The position numbers were made by a program, and so were the translations under genes. Below, one piece after another: positions 42,930-51,526 of a DNA stretch of 64,000 nucleotides. Numbering within the stretch: position 1 is the stretch's first letter; each line of letters opens with the position of its first letter. The stretch comes from Mesorhizobium caraganae (GTDB lineage Bacteria > Pseudomonadota > Alphaproteobacteria > Rhizobiales > Rhizobiaceae): positions 1,054,001 to 1,118,000 of the forward strand of contig NZ_JAFCGY010000001.1 in the NCBI RefSeq assembly GCF_016836705.1, in the 5' to 3' direction. The notes beneath the pieces were generated by a model, which was not told the DNA's origin, searched no databases, and worked only from the letters and a program-made list of their open reading frames with translations.

Positions 42930-44591
42930 ATGCAATCCGCTTTGAAGGCGACCTCGAAACCCGATCTCGCCGTCGATCGCGACTGGTGGCGGGGCGCGGT
43001 GATCTACCAGATCTATCCGCGCTCCTACCAGGACTCCGATGGCGACGGCATAGGCGACCTCAAGGGCATCATCCGCAGGTTGCCCTACATCGCCTCGCTG
43101 GGTGTCGATGCCATCTGGATTTCGCCCTTCTTCAAGTCGCCGATGAAGGATTTCGGCTACGATGTCTCGGACTATTGCGACGTCGATCCGATGTTCGGCA
43201 CGCTCGCCGATTTCGACGCGCTGGTGGCGGAAGCCCATCACCTCGGTCTCAAGGTGATGATCGACGAAGTGCTGTCGCACACGGCCGACATCCATCCATG
43301 GTTCAAGGAAAGCCGCGCCAATCGGGCTAACCCGAAGGCCGACTGGTATGTCTGGGCCGACGCCCGGGCGGACGGCACGCCGCCCAACAACTGGCTGTCG
43401 ATCTTCGGCGGCTCGGCCTGGCAGTGGGACACAAGCCGCCAGCAGTATTATCTGCATAATTTCCTGTCCGAGCAGCCGGACCTCAACTTCCACAATCTGG
43501 AAGTCCAGGACGCGCTGCTCGACGTCACCCGCTTCTGGCTGGAGCGCGGCGTCGACGGCTTTCGCCTCGACACCATCAATTTCTACTTCCACAGCCAGGG
43601 GCTGGAGAACAACCCGCCGCTGCCGCCGGAAGAGCGCAACGACCAGACCGCACCCGCCGTCAATCCGTACAACTACCAGGACCATCTCTACGACAAGAGC
43701 CGGCCGGAGAACCTTGCCTTCCTCGAACGGTTCCGGGCGCTGCTCGACGAATATCCGGCGACCGCCGCCGTCGGCGAAGTCGGCGATTCGCAGCGTGGGC
43801 TGGAAGTGGTGGCCGCCTACACGGCCGGCGGCAAGCGCGTCCATATGTGCTATTCCTTCGACTTCCTGGCGCCGGAAAAGATCAGCGCCGCCAAGGTGCG
43901 TCAGGTGCTGGAAGCCTTCGGAAAGGTCGCCAGCGACGGCTGGTCATGCTGGGCCTTCTCCAACCATGACGTGATGCGTCCGGCTTCGCGCTGGGCTGCC
44001 GATGAGGCCGATCCGGCGGCCTATCTCAAGGTGATCTCGGCGCTGCTGATGTCGCTGCGCGGTTCGGTCTGCCTCTATCAGGGCGAGGAGCTTGGGCTGG
44101 GCGAAGCCGAGCTTAAGTTCGAGGATCTGCAGGACCCCTATGGCATCCGCTTCTGGCCCGAATTCAAGGGCCGCGACGGCTGCCGCACGCCGATGGTGTG
44201 GGATGCAACCGCCAGCAATGCCGGCTTCTCGACGGCCAAGCCCTGGCTGCCGGTACCGGGCAAGCATTTGTCGCAGGCGGTCAACGTGCAGCAGGGCGAC
44301 GCCGCCTCGCTGCTTGAGCACTACCGGCGCTTTCTCGGCTTCCGCCGTCAGCATCCGGCGCTGGCCAAAGGCGACATCGAATTCATCGAAAGTGAGGGCG
44401 ACACCGTCGCCTTCACCCGCCGTGAGGGCAATGAGCAGATCGTCTGCGTCTTCAATTTGGGCAGCAGGCCGGCCGAGGTCGATCTCGGCCAGGCGCTGCA
44501 GCCCTTGGCCGGGCACGGTTTTTCGGGACAATCCGGCACAGGTTCGATCCGCCTCGGCGGCTACGGCGCCTGGTTCGGGCGCATCGACTGA
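42930..44591 (+). CDS. aglA: Alpha-glucosidase, GH13
   Basis: The ATG at 42930 is preceded by aaaggagg. The 553-residue cytosolic enzyme is a GH13 alpha-glucosidase: WWRGAVIYQIYPRSYQDSDG, nucleophile Asp 214 (GFRLDTIN), acid/base Glu 283 (AVGEVGD) and transition-state Asp 347 (FSNHDVMRP). It hydrolyses the alpha-glucosides imported by AglEFGK to glucose plus the partner sugar. All catalytic residues are present, and the length matches AglA (about 550). Four agl genes are on one transcript with aglK last. Confidence 0.93.
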   Translation: MQSALKATSKPDLAVDRDWWRGAVIYQIYPRSYQDSDGDGIGDLKGIIRRLPYIASLGVDAIWISPFFKSPMKDFGYDVSDYCDVDPMFGTLADFDALVAEAHHLGLKVMIDEVLSHTADIHPWFKESRANRANPKADWYVWADARADGTPPNNWLSIFGGSAWQWDTSRQQYYLHNFLSEQPDLNFHNLEVQDALLDVTRFWLERGVDGFRLDTINFYFHSQGLENNPPLPPEERNDQTAPAVNPYNYQDHLYDKSRPENLAFLERFRALLDEYPATAAVGEVGDSQRGLEVVAAYTAGGKRVHMCYSFDFLAPEKISAAKVRQVLEAFGKVASDGWSCWAFSNHDVMRPASRWAADEADPAAYLKVISALLMSLRGSVCLYQGEELGLGEAELKFEDLQDPYGIRFWPEFKGRDGCRTPMVWDATASNAGFSTAKPWLPVPGKHLSQAVNVQQGDAASLLEHYRRFLGFRRQHPALAKGDIEFIESEGDTVAFTRREGNEQIVCVFNLGSRPAEVDLGQALQPLAGHGFSGQSGTGSIRLGGYGAWFGRID

Positions 44592-44656
44592 GTTTTGACG
44601 AAACGGAATTTCTTGAGGAAGTCTGGGTTCTCTAGGGAAATCACTGGGAGGAAATC

Positions 44657-45769
<1,113 letters not shown>

Positions 45770-45791
45770 GATCGGCGCGTCGCATCGGCAT

Positions 45792-45830
45792 GAAAAAAGA
45801 GCGGCGGGCCAGGCCCGCCGCTCTTTTTTC
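45792..45830. terminator. Bidirectional rho-independent terminator after aglK
   Basis: A perfect inverted repeat with arms gaaaaaagagcggcgggcc and ggcccgccgctcttttttc around a single a. The GC-rich stem and six-T run on both strands make it a terminator for the agl operon and also for the DUF680 genes coming from the other side. Confidence 0.92.
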
Positions 45831-45843
45831 AAACTTCGGCTGT

Positions 45844-45946
45844 TAGAGCAATTCCAGGAAAAGTGTCAGCGGTTTTCCGTTCGGGAATTGCGAAAAACAA
45901 ACAGATAGAGCGGTTCGCCGTTTCTGTGAAACGGTGAAACGTTCTA
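45844..45946. repeat. Rhizobial intergenic repeat, 'tagagcaattcc ... gaaacgttcta' type
   Basis: A stretch with the paired parts gcaattcc/ggaattgc, agcggttttccg and ggttcgccgtttctgtgaaa plus its inverted partner, bounded by tagag and ctcta-like ends. It reaches the stop codon of the first DUF680 gene. The pattern is one I associate with short palindromic repeats scattered through Mesorhizobium intergenic regions. Confidence 0.6.
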
Positions 45947-46171
45947 GCGATTGCCGAAGAGGTTCCGGTCGCTGCCTTGCGGGGCGGACTTCTGTACGTC
46001 GCCCGACGAGTAGACCGGCGAGCCGGTGTTGGGCACCGACGACGTCCGGGTGTTGTCGACGTTGACGGTCGCCTGGTTGTCGACGGCGCTAGAGCCGACA
46101 TTGTCGTTGCGGGCATAAGCACTGCCGGCGGCAACCAAAAGCGCAGCGGCAGCAAGAGCGATCTTCTTCAT
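45944..46171 (-). CDS. DUF680 small secreted protein, copy 1
   Basis: This 75-residue protein has a signal peptide (MKKIALAAAALLVAAGSAYA), a low-complexity Asn/Thr/Ser-rich middle and the conserved end QGSDRNLFG. It belongs with the two neighbouring genes to the DUF680 family, described from Mesorhizobium loti. Cagga precedes the start. It is the most divergent of the three (longer, ends FGNR). It is probably periplasmic or released. Function unknown. Confidence 0.8.
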   Translation of the reverse strand: MKKIALAAAALLVAAGSAYARNDNVGSSAVDNQATVNVDNTRTSSVPNTGSPVYSSGDVQKSAPQGSDRNLFGNR

Positions 46172-46294
46172 GTCAAGTCTCCTGAATTTTCATCATGTGG
46201 CAGAGCGGCTGGTGATCACGCCGCTCTGCAGCTTGTTCGATGTTCGACTGGGATCGTTGTTCGAAAAACTCTGAGGTCAGATCCCGATCGTCTG

Positions 46295-46498
46295 TTAGCG
46301 ACCGAAGAGGTTACGGTCGGCGCCCTGTGCGGGGGCCTGAGCAGCCGAATCCGACTTCGCAACCGAAGCCGTGTGGCCACTATCGGTCGACGTAACCGCA
46401 GGCTGGTTGGCGCCGTTCGAACCATAGTTGTCACTGGCGGCGAAAGCGCTGCCGGAAACGGCCAGAACGGCGGCGGCAGCAACGATGATCTTTTTCAT
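46295..46498 (-). CDS. DUF680 small secreted protein, copy 2
   Basis: From MKKIIVAAAAVLAVSGSAFA the product is 67 residues, with a signal peptide, SDNYGSNGANQPAV after cleavage, and the C-terminal QGADRNLFGR. The start at 46498 has caggag upstream; the longer frame from 46552 is not supported. It is very close to copy 3 in both halves, so a recent tandem duplication is likely. Each copy has its own untranslated leader of about 100 bp. Function unknown. Confidence 0.8.
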   Translation of the reverse strand: MKKIIVAAAAVLAVSGSAFAASDNYGSNGANQPAVTSTDSGHTASVAKSDSAAQAPAQGADRNLFGR

Positions 46499-46578
46499 TT
46501 TAAATACTCCTGAATTTCTTCGAGATCCCAAGAGCGGCGGACAGGCCGCCACGCTTCTGTTTGGATCGGGATCAGCTG

Positions 46579-46782
46579 TTAACGGCCGAAGAGGTTGCGG
46601 TCGCTGCCCTGAACGACGGGCTGCTTGTCAGCGGGCGCCGACTTCTGAATGGAAGCCGTATACGAGCTGTCAGCCGCGGCAGCGGGCTGGTTCGCACCAT
46701 TGGAACCATAATTGTCGCTACCAGCGAAGGCGCTGCCGGTGATGGCCAAAACGGCGGCGGCAGTAAGGATTATCTTTTTCAT
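46579..46782 (-). CDS. DUF680 small secreted protein, copy 3
   Basis: This 67-residue protein begins MKKIILTAAAVLAITGSAFA, continues GSDNYGSNGANQPAAAADSS and ends VVQGSDRNLFGR. Signal peptide and terminal motif match the other two copies. It is upstream-most in the tandem array, so its promoter lies in the AT-richer region above 46783. Function unknown; family is known to me only as a rhizobial domain of unknown function. Confidence 0.8.
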   Translation of the reverse strand: MKKIILTAAAVLAITGSAFAGSDNYGSNGANQPAAAADSSYTASIQKSAPADKQPVVQGSDRNLFGR

Positions 46783-47290
46783 TTTTAGTACTCCAGTTTT
46801 GCTGTCCGTCTAGCGGCGTGTGGTGGGAGCAATTCGCGTCGTTCGGACAGCCCCGATGTGGGAAAGCCATAGGCTGGTTTCCAATCACGAAGTTGTTCCG
46901 GCTGGGCTATGATTTCACCTCTTGTAATTTTGATAAGCATGCCTATCATCTTGCTTTATGTAAATAATACAAAGGCTTATGTGACCATGCTGTCTGGCTC
47001 ACCGAGTGTGTCCGGGCGTCAGCGTTCACACCGTCCTGCACGCATTGTCAACAGAAACGAACCGTTCGGTTCGATTTTAGAAACTGCTAATAGTCACTTT
47101 TCGATACCGTTGACGTGTTTTCGCTTGGTCGGCAGTCTGATTCGAGGTGATTTGCGAGGGCCGCGATCCGCCCCGAAAACAACATCGTCAGCCCCACTAT
47201 CGTCTGCCGCCGCGTTTGTCGCGCGTGTCGCGCCGCATGGAGACGATGTCGCTTTCATGCCGATGTCGCGATCGCTGCCGTGGTTAGATG
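46783..47290. other. 508-bp region between DUF680 genes and the riboswitch
   Basis: No gene is supported. The part 46905-46990 is strongly AT-rich (runs such as ttgtaattttgataagcatg) against a GC-rich background and probably holds promoters for the leftward DUF680 array and the rightward riboswitch transcript. A 135-codon frame at 46909-47316 crosses into the riboswitch and has no protein character beyond a short hydrophobic start. Confidence 0.5.
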
Positions 47291-47295
47291 ATCCC

Positions 47296-47476
47296 ATCTC
47301 AGGTGCCGCTTCGTGACGACGGAGCGGAGAATTGGGAAGCCGGTCAGAATCCGGCGCTGCCCCCGCAACGGTGGTGGAGTTCAAGTCGCAACGGGAGACC
47401 ACTGGGCGAGAAGCCTGGGAAGGTGTCGCGATCGTCCGCAAGGACAACTCCAGAGCCCGGAAACCAGCCCGAGATG
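47296..47476 (+). promoter_or_regulatory. Cobalamin (adenosylcobalamin) riboswitch
   Basis: The conserved core is clear in order: ctcaggtgccgcttcg, gggaagccggtcagaatccg, gcgctgcccccgcaacgg, ccactgggcgagaagcctgg with gaaggt, and the closing agcccggaaaccagcccgag. These match the conserved elements of B12 riboswitches (the aatccgg...gctgcccccgcaac block and the late ccgga-nacc-gcc element). It lies on the plus strand, and the next gene in that direction is gbcA, whose start is 128 bp downstream. A ccggc-gtgtt-gccgg hairpin at 47527-47541 may be part of the expression platform. Binding B12 would be expected to lower gbcA expression. Confidence 0.9.
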
Positions 47477-47603
47477 CTTGAACTCGACTGATCGCGGTGG
47501 GCGGTCAAGAGGTGGATAGCGCATGCCCGGCGTGTTGCCGGCCCGCGGCCGATCCTTCCTCCATCACCACCAAGTTCAGTCCTTAAACCACGAGGACAGA
47601 ACT

Positions 47604-48851
47604 ATGGATGCGCGCAACGACATGCTGAGGCTCTTGAATGGCCGCAAGCAAGGCTTTTCGCTCGAGCAACCCTTCTATACCGACCCGGACTATTTCAAGC
47701 TCGACATGGAGCTGATCTGGTATCGCGACTGGCTGTTCGTCGGCCATGATTGCGAACTGCCGAAGCCCGGCAGTTATATCACCGTGCAGATCGGCGACTA
47801 TCCGGTGGTGCTCGTCCGCGACCAGAAGGGCAACATCAACGCCTTTCACAATTCCTGCCGCCATCGCGGCAGCCGCGTCTGCAACACCGAGAAAGGCACG
47901 GCGGCAAAGCTCGTCTGCCCCTATCACCAGTGGACCTACGAGCTCGACGGCCGACTGCTGTTCGCCCGCCAGATGGCCGAGGGTTTCGACAAGAGCCAGT
48001 TCGGGCTGAAGCCGGTCGCCTGCGAAAGCGTGGCCGGGTACATCTTCATCTGCCTGGCGAAAGAACCCGCAGACTTCGCGCCGATGCGGGCCATGATCGA
48101 GCCCTACCTCAAGCCGCATCGGCTGAGCGAAGCCAAGATCGCTTTCGAATCGACCATCGTCGAGAAGGGCAACTGGAAGCTGGTCTGGGAAAACAACCGC
48201 GAGTGCTACCACTGCGCCGGCAACCATCCCGAACTCTGCAAGACCTTCCCGGAAGCGCCGACGGTAACCGGCGTGCAGGGTGCCGACAGCGACCCCGAAA
48301 TGCTGGCGCATTGGGCGAAATGCGAAGCGGCGGGCCTGCCGAGCAAATTCCGCATCGATCCGGCCGGACAATACCGCGCCACCCGCGCGCCGCTGCTGCG
48401 CGATGCCGTCAGCTACACGATGACGGGAAAGCGCGCGGTGACGAAGAACCTCTCCGACACTGTTGCCGCCGACCGTATCGGCACCTTGATGCACTACCAC
48501 TATCCGACGACCTGGAACCACATCCTCATCGACCATGCAGTGACCTTCCGGGTGCTGCCGATCAGCGCCACCGAAACCGCGGTGACGACCAAGTGGCTGG
48601 TGCACAAGGATGCGGTCGAGGGCGTCGACTACACCATCGACGAACTCACGCATGTCTGGACCGAGACCAACGATCAGGACCGCCGCATCGTCGAGGAAAA
48701 CGCCTTCGGCATCCTGTCTCCGGCCTATGAACCGGGCCCCTATTCGGAGCTGCATGAGGGCGGCGTGATCCAGTTCGTCGAATGGTACGCAGCCTTCATC
48801 GGTCCGCGCCTTGCCGAAGGCGGCCGGCCGGCGCTGCGCAGCGTCGCGTGA
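47604..48851 (+). CDS. gbcA: Rieske-type glycine betaine monooxygenase, oxygenase subunit
   Basis: From the ATG at 47604 (gagga upstream) the protein is 415 residues. The Rieske 2Fe-2S ligands are Cys 85, His 87, Cys 105 and His 108 (SCRHRGSRVC and LVCPYHQW), and the mononuclear iron site is in ENNRECYHCAGNHPEL (His 203, His 208). The sequence follows Pseudomonas GbcA closely, for example KWLVHKDAVEGVDY and TNDQDRRIVEEN. GbcA with reductase GbcB demethylates glycine betaine to dimethylglycine plus formaldehyde. Stachydrine or carnitine demethylase would be alternatives. It is the first gene after the cobalamin riboswitch. Confidence 0.88.
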   Translation: MDARNDMLRLLNGRKQGFSLEQPFYTDPDYFKLDMELIWYRDWLFVGHDCELPKPGSYITVQIGDYPVVLVRDQKGNINAFHNSCRHRGSRVCNTEKGTAAKLVCPYHQWTYELDGRLLFARQMAEGFDKSQFGLKPVACESVAGYIFICLAKEPADFAPMRAMIEPYLKPHRLSEAKIAFESTIVEKGNWKLVWENNRECYHCAGNHPELCKTFPEAPTVTGVQGADSDPEMLAHWAKCEAAGLPSKFRIDPAGQYRATRAPLLRDAVSYTMTGKRAVTKNLSDTVAADRIGTLMHYHYPTTWNHILIDHAVTFRVLPISATETAVTTKWLVHKDAVEGVDYTIDELTHVWTETNDQDRRIVEENAFGILSPAYEPGPYSELHEGGVIQFVEWYAAFIGPRLAEGGRPALRSVA

Positions 48852-48900
48852 GCTCATGTCGCCCAAAAGTGTATTGCGGTTTTGGGATCACGACATGAGC
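48852..48900. repeat. Hairpin repeat between gbcA and gbcB
   Basis: Outer arms gctcatgtcg and cgacatgagc are perfectly complementary, and inner arms cccaaaa and ttttggg extend the fold. It begins at the last bases of gbcA. It resembles other short rhizobial palindromes and could alter the gbcA to gbcB ratio by RNA processing or partial termination. Confidence 0.65.
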
Positions 48901-48920
48901 AGAGCAAAAAGGACAGAGGG

Positions 48921-50030
48921 ATGAATGCGATGACGGATCTTGGGCTCTATCGCCATCTCGACCAGATGGCGCCGTGGAATGACAGGCTGCAGGTGCTGGA
49001 AGTGATCGGCGTCAGCGACGAGGCGCCTGACGTCAAGACCTTCACCTTCCGCTCCGACAACCAGACCTGGTTCCGCTATAAGCCGGGTCAGTTCGTGACG
49101 CTGGAGCTGCCGACACCGGACGGGCCGCTGATGCGCACCTACACGCTGTCGTCGTCGCCGTCGCGGCCGTTCTCGATCGCGGTGACGGTCAAGGCCCAGC
49201 CGGGCAGCATCGGCACGCGATGGATGTTCGACCATCTGACGCCCGGCTCGCACGTCAAGGCCTATGGACCGGCTGGCGACTTCTCGCTGCACAGCCACCC
49301 TGCGGCCAAATATCTGTTCATTTCGGCCGGCTCCGGCGTGACGCCGATGATGTCGATGCTGCGCTGGCTGAACGACTGCGCGCCATGGACAGATGTCGGC
49401 TTCGTCAATTGCGCGCGGCGTGCGGAAGAGATCATCTTCCGCAAGGAACTCGAACTGCTCGGCGGTCATATGCCCGGCCTGTCGCTCGGCTTCATGATCG
49501 AGGAACGCTCGAGCCGTGAAGGCTGGTACGGCCATATGGGCCGCATCGACGCGATCCGGCTGCCCTTGCTGGCGCCCGATTTCCGCGAGCGCGAGATCTT
49601 TTGCTGCGGTCCCGATCCCTTCATGCGCGCCGTGCGCGGCATGCTGGATGCCGCCGGCTTCGACATGATGAAATATCATCAGGAGAGCTTTGCCGCGCCC
49701 GCGGTGGAGGAAATCCCGGCGCCGTTTGCGTCTCCCGCTGAAGAAGGCATCACCGCTCCTGCCGAAGCCGTGACGCCGATTCGCTTCTCGCTTTCGGAGG
49801 TCGACGCCGATTGCGTCGCCGGCCAGACCGTGCTGCAGACGGCGCGCGCCTCGGGCGTGCGGATACCAGCCGCCTGCGAGTTCGGCCTGTGCGGTACCTG
49901 CAAGGTGAAGAAGGTCTCCGGCGCTGTCGAGATGAGCCACAATGGCGGCATCCTCGACCACGAGATCGATGACGGCTTCATCCTTGCCTGCTGCTCGAAA
50001 CCGCTGTCGGCGCTGGAAATCGAGGCTTGA
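48921..50030 (+). CDS. gbcB: Reductase subunit of glycine betaine monooxygenase (FAD/NAD plus 2Fe-2S)
   Basis: The 369-residue protein has a ferredoxin-NADP reductase-like FAD domain (MRTYTLSSSPSRPFSIAVTV), an NAD domain (YLFISAGSGVTPMMSMLRWL, then CCGPDPFMRAVRGML), a Pro/Ala-rich linker and a C-terminal plant-type 2Fe-2S domain (CEFGLCGTCKVKK and ILACCSKP). It passes electrons from NADH to GbcA. The start at 48921 follows cagaggg; an upstream in-frame start at 48882 lies within the hairpin repeat and is unlikely. It shares the gbcA transcript and so the riboswitch. Confidence 0.9.
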   Translation: MNAMTDLGLYRHLDQMAPWNDRLQVLEVIGVSDEAPDVKTFTFRSDNQTWFRYKPGQFVTLELPTPDGPLMRTYTLSSSPSRPFSIAVTVKAQPGSIGTRWMFDHLTPGSHVKAYGPAGDFSLHSHPAAKYLFISAGSGVTPMMSMLRWLNDCAPWTDVGFVNCARRAEEIIFRKELELLGGHMPGLSLGFMIEERSSREGWYGHMGRIDAIRLPLLAPDFREREIFCCGPDPFMRAVRGMLDAAGFDMMKYHQESFAAPAVEEIPAPFASPAEEGITAPAEAVTPIRFSLSEVDADCVAGQTVLQTARASGVRIPAACEFGLCGTCKVKKVSGAVEMSHNGGILDHEIDDGFILACCSKPLSALEIEA

Positions 50031-50044
50031 GCGGCGCCGCCCGC

Positions 50045-50791
50045 TCAGACGCCATAGCGCTCGGTGCGAATGATGTCCGCTGATATGCCGGCGTCGATCA
50101 GCGCCTGGGCGGCCGCCGACACGAAGGCGTTCGCGCCGCAGACGAAGGCGAGCGCCGGCGGTTGCGGCAGCCGCGCCTGCGCCTGCATGACCATTGCCGT
50201 GTCGATGCGCCTTGAATAGTCGGACGGACGCTGTGCGGCCTCGCGCGTCAGCGTCAGCACCAGGTCGAAACCGTCGCGGCGGTCGTCGAGGCTGATCAGC
50301 TCGTCGCGGAAGATCACCTCGTCCCAGACCCGCACCGAAAACATCAGCGCGACCGGCACCGCCGATTTGCGCAAGGTCCGGTGACGCACCATCGCCATCA
50401 GCGGCACCACGCCGGAGCCGCCGCCGACCAGAAGCAGCGGCCCGCCATCGCTGTCGGACCAGACAAAATGGCCGCCAAGCGGTCCGCGCAGCTCGATCTC
50501 GTCGCCGACCGCCGCCACCTCGTGGAAAAAGGGCGAAACCTCGCCGTCGTCGAGTTTTTCGATCGCCAGCTCGATCGCGGCGCCGCTCTCCGGCGCCGAG
50601 GCGATGGAATAGGAACGGCGCGCCTGATAGCCGTCAGGCGCCGTCAGCCGGACGTCGACATGCTGCCCGGCGCGATAGGCGAAAGGTCGCGACAACGCGA
50701 AGAAGAAACTGGTGACGCGCGGCGTGCGCTTTTCGATGCGGGTGATCCTGGCTGTCTGCCAGGGCGATAGCGGCGCCGATGCCTCGCTCAT
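50045..50791 (-). CDS. Ferredoxin-NADP-reductase-like oxidoreductase
   Basis: This 248-residue flavoprotein has an FAD domain (ARRSYSIASAPESGAAIELA) and an NAD(P) domain (PLLLVGGGSGVVPLMAMVRH, FVCGANAFVSAAAQALI). Its start overlaps the stop of the sulfite-oxidase-like gene by 4 bp (ATGA), so the two are made together. It probably supplies or accepts electrons for the molybdenum enzyme encoded upstream. It ends 14 bp from the convergent gbcB stop. No iron-sulfur domain is fused. Confidence 0.88.
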   Translation of the reverse strand: MSEASAPLSPWQTARITRIEKRTPRVTSFFFALSRPFAYRAGQHVDVRLTAPDGYQARRSYSIASAPESGAAIELAIEKLDDGEVSPFFHEVAAVGDEIELRGPLGGHFVWSDSDGGPLLLVGGGSGVVPLMAMVRHRTLRKSAVPVALMFSVRVWDEVIFRDELISLDDRRDGFDLVLTLTREAAQRPSDYSRRIDTAMVMQAQARLPQPPALAFVCGANAFVSAAAQALIDAGISADIIRTERYGV

Positions 50792-51399
50792 GGATCGCCG
50801 CTATAGCGCTGCTCACGCCACGGATCGCCATAGATGTGATAGCCGCGCAATTCCCAGAAGCCCGGCTCGTCGCGTTCGGTGAACTGCAGACCGTTCAGCC
50901 ATTTGGCCGACTTCCAGAAATAGAGATGCGGCACCAGCAGCCGCGCCGGCCCGCCATGGTCGGCCGTGATCGGCTTGCCTTCATAAAGCAGCGCCACCAT
51001 CGCCTTGCCGGTGGTGAGATCCTTGGCCGGCACGTTCGTGGTGTAGCCATCATACCCATGCGCCAGCAGGAAGCCGGTCGGCGCTTCTATGCCGGCATCG
51101 GCAAGAATGTCGTCGACCAGCACGCCTTGCCAAGCCGTATCGAACTTGGTCCAGGCGGTGACGCAATGGATATCGCGCGTCATCTTGGTCAAGGGCAGCT
51201 GGTTGAACTCGGCCCAGTTCCATTTCTTGATCGGGCGCGGGCCGTGCTTGAGCGTGAACGACCAATCCTCGGTGCGCACGCGCGGCGTTGGCCCGGCGGA
51301 CAGGACCGGAAAACCCTGTTCCAGATATTGCCCGGGCGGGATGCGCGTGTCGGTTTCCGTTGGAGGCTTTCGACCGGAAGAAAAACCGCGAGTGACCAT
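50788..51399 (-). CDS. Sulfite-oxidase-like molybdopterin oxidoreductase
   Basis: The 203-residue protein is a single oxidoreductase molybdopterin domain. The cofactor-binding cysteine is in TRDIHCVTAWTKFD. Family motifs VLVDDILADAGIEAP, AHGYDGYTTNVP and HGGPARLLVPHLYFWKSAKW are present. No signal peptide and no dimerisation domain are seen, so it is a small cytosolic form. Coupled to a flavin reductase gene, it forms a common but poorly characterised pair in rhizobia. The oxidised substrate is unknown. Confidence 0.87.
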   Translation of the reverse strand: MVTRGFSSGRKPPTETDTRIPPGQYLEQGFPVLSAGPTPRVRTEDWSFTLKHGPRPIKKWNWAEFNQLPLTKMTRDIHCVTAWTKFDTAWQGVLVDDILADAGIEAPTGFLLAHGYDGYTTNVPAKDLTTGKAMVALLYEGKPITADHGGPARLLVPHLYFWKSAKWLNGLQFTERDEPGFWELRGYHIYGDPWREQRYSGDP

Positions 51400-51481
51400 C
51401 GGGACCTGTCCGTCTGCTGGGATGCAGCTGCAGTGTTCTCGAAGATGCCGCCACGGGCAACAGGAATTTTGGCGGCGCGGG

Positions 51482-51518
51482 GCGGCAGGCTTACCGGCGG
51501 TGCCGGCGAGCCTGCCGC
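51482..51518. terminator. Hairpin downstream of degP
   Basis: Gcggcaggct and agcctgccgc are perfect 10-bp arms around a GC-rich loop that can fold further (accggc/gccggc). It lies just past the degP stop on the minus strand. No T-run follows, so it may be a rho-dependent end or a stabilising hairpin. Confidence 0.45.
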
Positions 51519-51526
51519 ATCATGCC

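Noticed and set aside
46909..47316. 135-codon frame beginning MISPLVILISMPIILLY
   Set aside because: The hydrophobic start comes from an AT-rich promoter region and the frame runs into the riboswitch core; no ribosome-binding site.
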